Source of the DNA: Treponema sp.
Lineage (GTDB): Bacteria > Spirochaetota > Spirochaetia > Treponematales > Breznakiellaceae
NCBI GenBank assembly: GCA_009784995.1
Contig: WQXE01000078.1
Coordinates: 1 to 8,624 of the forward strand
Length of the DNA stretch: 8,624 bases
Direction: 5' to 3'
Shown here in pieces: positions 1 to 5,648 of this stretch. The position numbers were made by a program, and so were the translations under genes. Position 1 is the first letter of the stretch. Every line of letters starts with the position of its first letter. Under the pieces are notes generated by a model. The model was not told the DNA's origin. It saw nothing but the letters and a program-made list of their open reading frames with translations, and did not search any database.

Positions 1-286
1 AACGCAGCTCGTCATAAATAGCGCCTCTAATGTGCGTAACAGCGTACGTTTTAAATTTTACATTCTTATCCGGATCATATTTGTCAATCGCGTCAATAAT
101 ACCAAAAACGCCGTATCCTACAAGATCATCAAATTCAACATTATTGGGCATTCCTACAGCGACTTTTCCGGCTACATACTTAACCAACGGAGCGTATTGT
201 TTTATAAAGGCTTCCCGTATCGCAGGATCCCGATTCTTTCGGTACTGCTGCCAGAGCTCCTCTTCTGTCCTTTCTTCTTCCGGCAT
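1..286 (-). CDS. fliA: RNA polymerase sigma factor FliA/WhiG family, N-terminal part (3' end beyond window)
   Basis: This is the flagellar (sigma-28 type) sigma factor, which directs core RNA polymerase to late flagellar promoters. Only the first 95 codons are present; the gene runs off the left edge. Sigma region 2 is clear: residues 34-49 hold LVKYVAGKVAVGMPNN, followed by the region 2.2 core-binding stretch (FDDLVGYGVFGIIDAI, 52-67) and the region 2.3-2.4 start (KFKTYAVTHIRGAIYDELR, 77-95). This wording is typical of FliA/WhiG rather than of housekeeping sigma factors. The ATG at 286 is chosen because an in-frame TAG lies four codons upstream and an AGGA sequence sits 7 bases before it. 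It starts 20 bases after the stop of the preceding membrane-protein gene, so it appears to be the promoter-distal member of the export-gate operon in this window. Regions 3 and 4 cannot be checked. Confidence 0.93.
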   Translation of the reverse strand, partial: MPEEERTEEELWQQYRKNRDPAIREAFIKQYAPLVKYVAGKVAVGMPNNVEFDDLVGYGVFGIIDAIDKYDPDKNVKFKTYAVTHIRGAIYDELR

Positions 287-306
287 TCCCAAATCCTATC
301 CTTATT

Positions 307-1206
307 CTAATCTTTGCTCAATATCGTACTAATACCCTTCGCTAAATCCTTGGGGTTAAAATCACCTTCTAACTGCTGTGGTTTATTCCCCATATAATTA
401 CTCCTGTCAGGTTCCGGTTCCGCCGTCATGTAAAACGAAGATGTCGAAGACACAGGCGAGGTCGCGGTAAAACCCATTGATTCAGATGGTTCCGGTGGCA
501 GTACAGTACTTGCGGCCTGAACCGGAGCTGATGGACCGCTGTAAGCGGTAGAAAAAGCTCTTGCCATCATATCTAAATCCGGTAATCCCCCCAATCCCGA
601 ATCATCTCCAAAACTTGGGGTAAACTGCGGTTGAAAAACTTCAGGTTTGCCCGCTGCCGGTTTTTCGACAGTAGAAGCCGATTTTTCAATTCCAGGCAAA
701 TCATCAAATGTGATATCCTGAATAAACCCCATGTCATTATAACCCTCTTCCTTCTTTCGGTCTATACCCTCTTCGGTTAAAGGAGATTCAAACCATTGGT
801 TTGATATAGGTTTTTCATCCTCCAACTCGCTTTCGTCATCGGGATCTCTTCTGCGGGACCTGAAATTACCGGAAATTAAATCCTCTATATTACCCAGTTC
901 ATCTGAACCGTCCGCTGCCTTATATAATTCCGGTACGGCAAACTCACCTGTACTATCCAGGGTAATATTAATTCTGGAACCGATTTGTTCTTCCTGTTTG
1001 GCGGTTTCTTCAGATGACATTAATAATTCCGGGAAGAAATTATTCATCACAAATCTTAATCCAAAACCAAGCCCGAAAAATACCGCGCCAAAAATTAACG
1101 CTCTAATAAAAATATGTATAAAAGCAACGCCAGAGAATACGCCAAGTGTGACGGAAATAAATATCGCGCAAACCGCGGCAAAAACACCCCATCTAATATT
1201 CGACAC
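307..1206 (-). CDS. Uncharacterised membrane protein with long disordered tail, in flagellar operon
   Basis: I do not recognise a named family. The 299-residue product starts with two strongly hydrophobic segments (about 6-30 and 32-56) with a very short turn between them, so both ends should face the same side. The remainder is hydrophilic: a short patterned stretch at 76-95 (GSRINITLDSTGEFAVPELY), an Arg run followed by an Asp/Glu-rich block (116-132), and a low-complexity region rich in Pro, Ser, Gly and Thr (about 175-270). It ends in a compact segment at 280-299 (EGDFNPKDLAKGISTILSKD) that looks like a folded helix or a docking motif. The start is GTG, supported by AAGGAG 6 bases upstream. 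It lies 24 bases after flhG and 20 before fliA. I recall an uncharacterised protein at this position in other spirochaetes. A role in anchoring or regulating FlhF/FlhG or the export apparatus is inference from position only. Confidence 0.85.
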   Translation of the reverse strand: MSNIRWGVFAAVCAIFISVTLGVFSGVAFIHIFIRALIFGAVFFGLGFGLRFVMNNFFPELLMSSEETAKQEEQIGSRINITLDSTGEFAVPELYKAADGSDELGNIEDLISGNFRSRRRDPDDESELEDEKPISNQWFESPLTEEGIDRKKEEGYNDMGFIQDITFDDLPGIEKSASTVEKPAAGKPEVFQPQFTPSFGDDSGLGGLPDLDMMARAFSTAYSGPSAPVQAASTVLPPEPSESMGFTATSPVSSTSSFYMTAEPEPDRSNYMGNKPQQLEGDFNPKDLAKGISTILSKD

Positions 1207-1212
1207 TATTCT

Positions 1213-1218
1213 CTCCTT
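1213..1218 (-). promoter_or_regulatory. Shine-Dalgarno for the GTG-started membrane-protein gene
   Basis: AAGGAG on the minus strand lies 6 bases before the GTG at 1206-1204. It decides a non-ATG start that would otherwise be doubtful, since the next in-frame Met (residue 54) lies inside or just after the second hydrophobic segment. Confidence 0.75.
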
Positions 1219-1230
1219 AATTTTATAATA

Positions 1231-2148
1231 TTAAATACTTGGTTCATTTGATGAACCGAATATTCTGCGCAGCATTTTTCCAAATCCGCGTGAATCACCG
1301 GGTTTATTTCGATCCATGCGATCTACAATATGCTGAACGCATATACTCGCTTTACATTTTGGATCTACAACCATAAACGGTTTTTGTCTTAAAACAGCGT
1401 TTTGAACAGCTGTATCATCATAGATAAATCCCAAATAATCTACTTTAAGATTTAAAAATTGTCCCGCGATATTTATCATTCTGTCGGCGACGCTTTTTGC
1501 CTGAACCGCGGCTTTAGCTCTGTTAACAACAAGTTTTAACCCTACATTTATGGAATCATATTCTGTGGCGATTATTTTAATTATTCCGTAAGCGTCTGTA
1601 ATTGCGGTCGGTTCGGGAGTTGTAATAATTACAGCGTCATCTGCGGCAGCGATAAAATCCAATACATTACTGGAAACACCGGCGCTTGTATCAATAATTA
1701 TGATGTCAGCGTTGGAAAGAGTTTCAAGTTCAGCGATAAAATCTCTTCTGTCTTCTTCGCCCATATTCGCGATTTGCGAAAAACCGGACGCGCCGGCGAC
1801 TATCGAAATTCCATATTCAGTTTCAACCAGGATTTCGCGGATTGTTTTTTGTTTTTTGATAACATGATATAAATTATACTTTGGTATCATATTAAGCATA
1901 ACGTTAACATTCGCGAGCCCAAGGTCGGCGTCCATTACAATTACTTTTTTCCCGAGTCTCGCGAACGCTAAAGCCATATTTACAGAAAGGTTTGTTTTAC
2001 CAACACCACCTTTGCCTGATGTAACTGTAATTATTCTTGCTTTGTCAGCCTTTACATTTGATTTTACAGACGATGTTGTCTTTGAAACATTTGTACTGTC
2101 TTTTTTACGTTTCATTATTTCACGTAATTTCTCAGCTTGATCTTCCAT
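1231..2148 (-). CDS. flhG: FlhG (FleN/YlxH), MinD-type ATPase regulating flagellar number
   Basis: FlhG is a MinD/ParA-class ATPase that works with FlhF to control number and placement of flagella; in its ATP form the family dimerises on the membrane. The deviant Walker A is at residues 44-52 (SGKGGVGKT), the Walker A-prime region at 71-80 (VMDADLGLAN) and the switch II aspartate in IIDTSAG at 151-157. The N-terminus carries D3-Q4-A5-x-x-L8-R9, the DQAxxLR motif known to stimulate the FlhF GTPase. The C-terminal FGKMLRRIFGSS (289-300) can form an amphipathic, basic helix like the MinD-type membrane-targeting sequence. At 305 residues the length is normal. The gene begins 15 bases after flhF, whose TAG stop overlaps an AGGAG, with a second AAGGA 5 bases before the ATG, suggesting coupled translation with its partner. 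YlxH/FleN/MinD are alternative names for the same family. Confidence 0.95.
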   Translation of the reverse strand: MEDQAEKLREIMKRKKDSTNVSKTTSSVKSNVKADKARIITVTSGKGGVGKTNLSVNMALAFARLGKKVIVMDADLGLANVNVMLNMIPKYNLYHVIKKQKTIREILVETEYGISIVAGASGFSQIANMGEEDRRDFIAELETLSNADIIIIDTSAGVSSNVLDFIAAADDAVIITTPEPTAITDAYGIIKIIATEYDSINVGLKLVVNRAKAAVQAKSVADRMINIAGQFLNLKVDYLGFIYDDTAVQNAVLRQKPFMVVDPKCKASICVQHIVDRMDRNKPGDSRGFGKMLRRIFGSSNEPSI

Positions 2149-2163
2149 AATTATCCTTTTCTC

Positions 2164-3444
2164 CTATTTCCATTTGAATTGATCCGCTTCGCCCGAAGGA
2201 AAACGATTTTCTATTTTTTCACGGTTTATTTTAAAACCTTCAAGATTTTTAAGGAAATGCACAACTGTCGCTCTTCTAATATCTTCAGGTATTTTCTGCC
2301 CTTCTGTTATATAAGATACACTTTTTCTTTTTTCCCAAAGAGCCGAAATTAAATTACCAATGCGATCTGTTTCGTCCATTTTTGAAAGTATTATAGATTT
2401 ATAACTAAAAGGTTCAAATTGCTGCATGATATTTAACATATCAGATGTTTTTGTAGCCGCGCTGACAACCAAATGATACTCGGCGTTTCTTCCGCATCCT
2501 TCCAGGATTTCTTTCATTTTACCTATTTCCGCTGAATCCTTCGGGCTTTTTCCGATTGTGTCAATTAAAAATAAATCGGTACCATCACTTAAAAGCGCGA
2601 TTTCTTTTCTTAAATCCTGTTTATTATCAACACTGGATACGGGAATACGCATGATATAACCGGTTCTTTGTAATTGTTCTTCGGCGCCGATACGGAACTG
2701 GTCTATCGTTATCATTTTTACATCGATCGCGGGAAATTCTTCCGTGCCGATACCAAAAATCGCCGCGAGTTTGGAAACCGTTGTTGTTTTGCCGACACCT
2801 GTAGGACCTACTAAAACCATTATCCTGGGCTTCTTCGGCGTATGTTCTAATGATGATGTATCTTCTTTGTATATATTGATGCTTTCTCCTATCCATTCGA
2901 CAAGTTTTTCCTGTATGTTTTCAATGTCACCTAACTGGTCAAATGATATTTCTTTTCGCAGCCTTTCTATCATATTATTAATATAATTTTCGGAAAAATC
3001 ATTTTCTTTTAAAAGCTGTGTAACGCTTACAAATGCCGGGTGTTCCCGCGCGTTTCCCTGAAACGATTTACTGTTATTTTCAACTGTCTGTTTTATTTCT
3101 TTTAACGCATCTAAAATTTGCTGCGAAGATTCTTTCCCGCTATGATGCGCCGCTGATTGTTTTACATCGCTCGCGATGGCAAGAAATTTCTTTTTTTCAT
3201 CTTCGAGCTTTTTATTTGATAAATCATTATAACCATACATGGAAGATGTTAGATTGTTAACTTCCCGCGTTTTATACTGAGGAAAGAAAAACTCCACCTG
3301 AACACCGGGTTTGGAAAAAAATCCTAAAACACCGCCGACTCTAATTTCTTTTTGACTTAGAATTTTAAACGGACGGTTATACTTTGACGCGATTTTTAAT
3401 TCGCAATCCATCCGGTTTTCGCCTTTTTCAATATACATTTCCAT
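2164..3444 (-). CDS. flhF: FlhF, SRP-type GTPase of flagellar placement
   Basis: FlhF is the third SRP-class GTPase (with Ffh and FtsY) and marks the site of flagellar assembly, which in spirochaetes is near the cell poles. In the 426-residue product, residues 1-~55 form the conserved FlhF N-terminal start ending in EIRVGGVLGFF, followed by a charged, probably flexible B region. The helical N domain lies at about 130-200 and the G domain at about 205-426. G1 is GPTGVGKTT (213-221), G2 is DQFRIGAEEQL (248-258), G3 is DTIGKS (295-300), G4 is SKMDET (354-359) and the closing loop is SYITEGQKIPEDI (377-389). G3 differs from the usual DTAGRS/N form. A longer frame with ATG at 3474 overlaps flhA by 29 bases. 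I chose the ATG at 3444 because GGAG lies 7 bases upstream and it begins directly after the flhA stop; another ATG two codons later is possible. Confidence 0.95.
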   Translation of the reverse strand: MEMYIEKGENRMDCELKIASKYNRPFKILSQKEIRVGGVLGFFSKPGVQVEFFFPQYKTREVNNLTSSMYGYNDLSNKKLEDEKKKFLAIASDVKQSAAHHSGKESSQQILDALKEIKQTVENNSKSFQGNAREHPAFVSVTQLLKENDFSENYINNMIERLRKEISFDQLGDIENIQEKLVEWIGESINIYKEDTSSLEHTPKKPRIMVLVGPTGVGKTTTVSKLAAIFGIGTEEFPAIDVKMITIDQFRIGAEEQLQRTGYIMRIPVSSVDNKQDLRKEIALLSDGTDLFLIDTIGKSPKDSAEIGKMKEILEGCGRNAEYHLVVSAATKTSDMLNIMQQFEPFSYKSIILSKMDETDRIGNLISALWEKRKSVSYITEGQKIPEDIRRATVVHFLKNLEGFKINREKIENRFPSGEADQFKWK

Positions 3445-3445
3445 C

Positions 3446-5632
3446 TTACTGCTCCATACCCGGTACGGTTGCAAAACCGTTTGATGCCGTGTCTTCTAAT
3501 CTTATTATTCCTACTGCTTCAGGTTTTATATCTTTTGTTATTTCCGGTACTGATAAAACCGCCAAATCGGGTAACTCACGATCGGTAATATTTTTAACAA
3601 GGAAACGCGCTTGTTCCGAACACAGAACTACAGGCATCCAGCCTTTTTCTTTAACTGCAGTTACCGCTCTTACAACCGATTTAATCCAGGCTTTCTGCGT
3701 AGGAGGATCAAGCGCGCAAACAAGCCCTGAGGCGGTTTCATATTTCGCGTCGATAATTTTTTGTTCCAAAGACGGGTCTATCGTAAGAACGCGCAGTATA
3801 TGATCGTCGTCCGCGTACTGATGGCATATCTGGCTTGCAAGAGCCTGCCTTGCTTTTTCTGTTAAGAACCAGATATTTTTTGATACCGGCGCGAAATCGG
3901 CAAGAGCTTCCAATATAGAAACCATATTGCGGATAGAAACTCTTTCTCGTAAAAGTCCGTGTAATATTTTTTGAATATCCGTTAAACGCAAACCCCTATT
4001 TTCTCTTAAAACTTCTTCTACGACTGCCGGGTATTCTTTGCGCAGAGTATCCAAAATCGCCTGTGTATCCTGCAAGCCAAGTATGTTAGCGGCAGACCTG
4101 CGGATTATTTCTGTTAAATGAGTCGCGATAATCGAAGGCGGATCAACTACCGTGTAACCCGCGCGTTCGGCATCGTCTCTTCTTTCTTGATCGATCCAAA
4201 TTGCCTGTAGTCCGAAAGCGGGGTCTACAGTTTTTTCACCAGGTATTTCTTCTGTTACATTTCCCGGATTTATACAAAGGAAATTACCAAGCCGGATCTT
4301 TCCCCTGCCTGAATCTACGCCTTTAATTTTAAAACAATATTCGGAAGGTTCCAGGATTGAATTATCGATAATTCGCACCTTGGGAATGACAAGTCCAAGA
4401 TCATACGCGGACTGCCGCCTTACTCCCTGAACTCTTTCCAAAAGCTCCGCGCCTTTTTCTTTTTCAACTAACGGAACCAAGCCGTAACCTAATTCCAGTG
4501 AAAGCGCGTCCAATGGAACAACAGGAGAAAAATCGGCTGGTTTTTCTTCCTTTTGCTCGCGGGTTTTTGACATCATTTCGTTAAAACCTTCCACCCGTTT
4601 TTTTGCCTGCCCTGTTCTGTAGGCATGGAATCCAATTATCGCCGCCATTGGAATAAGAACGTACCAGGGGAAACCGGGCAATAACGCGAGGAATACAAGC
4701 ATTACAGATAAAATCCAGTAAATTTTTGAATCTTTTGTTAATAACTGTTCAACTACCTGATCACTAAGATTACCTGTCGCGGCGGCTCTGGTAACAACAA
4801 TACCCATCGCGACGGAAATTAAAAGAGCGGGAAGCTGTGTTACAAGTCCGTCTCCGATTGCAAGGCTTATATAAGTTGATACAACATTTGATTCGTTGTA
4901 CATTGCAGAACCAATAATAAATCCGCCAAGTATTTCGACAACAATAATGAAAACACCAACCTTTACGTTACCTGAAATAAATTTACTGGCACCATCCATT
5001 GATCCGTAAAAATCTGATTCCTGACGAATTTCAGCTTTTTGCCTTTTAGCTTCTTCTTCATTGATAGCTCCGGAACTGTACTCGGTTTCTACCCCCATCA
5101 TTTTTACTGACATGCTGTCCAATGTAAAACGCGCGGCTACTTCGGAAACACGAGTCGCTCCCTTTGTAATAACAACAATTTGAACGGCAATAATTATAAT
5201 AAATATTATAAAACCGACAACAATACCCTGGGTTCCGCCGGAGCCTACAACGAAAGTAGAGAACGCTTTTATCATCCTGCCGTCAAAGTTCTGACCCTGA
5301 GTTAAAATAAGACGAGTGGAAGAAACATTTAACGCGAGGCTGAATATTGTAGATACAAGTAATAATGTCGGGAAAAGACTTATTTCCGTAGGTTTGCGCG
5401 TGTTAAGTACGGTTAAAAGAATTAAAAGGGCAAAAATAAGATTAAACGCCATCAATGTATCCAAAAGTACGGTAGGCATAGGAAAGATAATAGTAACTAC
5501 AATTGTAATTACCGCGACCGCCGGGAAACTATCCTTAAAAAAAATCAGAAAACTTTGTATTGGTCCTCTGCCGCTTGTTTGCGACGCGCCTTGTAATGGA
5601 CCATTTGCCGTACTTTGTACGCTATCAGCCAT
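3446..5632 (-). CDS. flhA: FlhA, flagellar export-gate protein (FHIPEP family)
   Basis: FlhA forms the nonameric ring of the flagellar type III export gate, coupling proton flow to export and docking chaperone-substrate complexes through its cytoplasmic domain. The 728 residues fit the family, being slightly long because of a Gly/Ser/Gln-rich start (1-25). About eight membrane segments lie between residues 36 and 338. A cytoplasmic loop at about 157-222 contains TRVSEVAARFTLDSM and the DFYGSMDGASKF segment, in which D213 matches the aspartate implicated in proton use in Salmonella. A linker (about 340-370) is followed by the cytoplasmic domain (371-728) with LGYGLVPLV, RIIDN, the DP(A)FGLQAIWI stretch and the helical IIRRSAANILGLQDTQ region. 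Within the FHIPEP signature the usual PGKQM is replaced by SVKMM (175-179). The ATG has GAGGAG 5 bases upstream and lies 16 bases after flhB. Confidence 0.97.
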   Translation of the reverse strand: MADSVQSTANGPLQGASQTSGRGPIQSFLIFFKDSFPAVAVITIVVTIIFPMPTVLLDTLMAFNLIFALLILLTVLNTRKPTEISLFPTLLLVSTIFSLALNVSSTRLILTQGQNFDGRMIKAFSTFVVGSGGTQGIVVGFIIFIIIIAVQIVVITKGATRVSEVAARFTLDSMSVKMMGVETEYSSGAINEEEAKRQKAEIRQESDFYGSMDGASKFISGNVKVGVFIIVVEILGGFIIGSAMYNESNVVSTYISLAIGDGLVTQLPALLISVAMGIVVTRAAATGNLSDQVVEQLLTKDSKIYWILSVMLVFLALLPGFPWYVLIPMAAIIGFHAYRTGQAKKRVEGFNEMMSKTREQKEEKPADFSPVVPLDALSLELGYGLVPLVEKEKGAELLERVQGVRRQSAYDLGLVIPKVRIIDNSILEPSEYCFKIKGVDSGRGKIRLGNFLCINPGNVTEEIPGEKTVDPAFGLQAIWIDQERRDDAERAGYTVVDPPSIIATHLTEIIRRSAANILGLQDTQAILDTLRKEYPAVVEEVLRENRGLRLTDIQKILHGLLRERVSIRNMVSILEALADFAPVSKNIWFLTEKARQALASQICHQYADDDHILRVLTIDPSLEQKIIDAKYETASGLVCALDPPTQKAWIKSVVRAVTAVKEKGWMPVVLCSEQARFLVKNITDRELPDLAVLSVPEITKDIKPEAVGIIRLEDTASNGFATVPGMEQ
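3452..3455 (-). promoter_or_regulatory. Shine-Dalgarno deciding the flhF start
   Basis: GGAG on the minus strand, inside the last codons of flhA, is 7 bases before the ATG at 3444-3442. It supports this start over the upstream ATG at 3474 and places the flhF start one base after the flhA TAA, so translation is probably coupled. Confidence 0.65.
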
Positions 5633-5648
5633 TGATACTCCTCATATT

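Noticed and set aside
30..332. Two overlapping plus-strand open frames of about 90-100 codons at the left edge
   Set aside because: The minus strand of the same region encodes an unmistakable FliA sigma region 2, and the plus frames have no recognisable motif.
1207..1230. TATAAT-like AT-rich gap as an internal promoter for the membrane-protein gene
   Set aside because: The gap is only 24 bases and no convincing -35 or sigma-28-like partner was seen at the right distance within flhG.
3384..3803. 139-codon plus-strand open frame
   Set aside because: Antisense to the end of flhA and the start of flhF, with no protein-like features.
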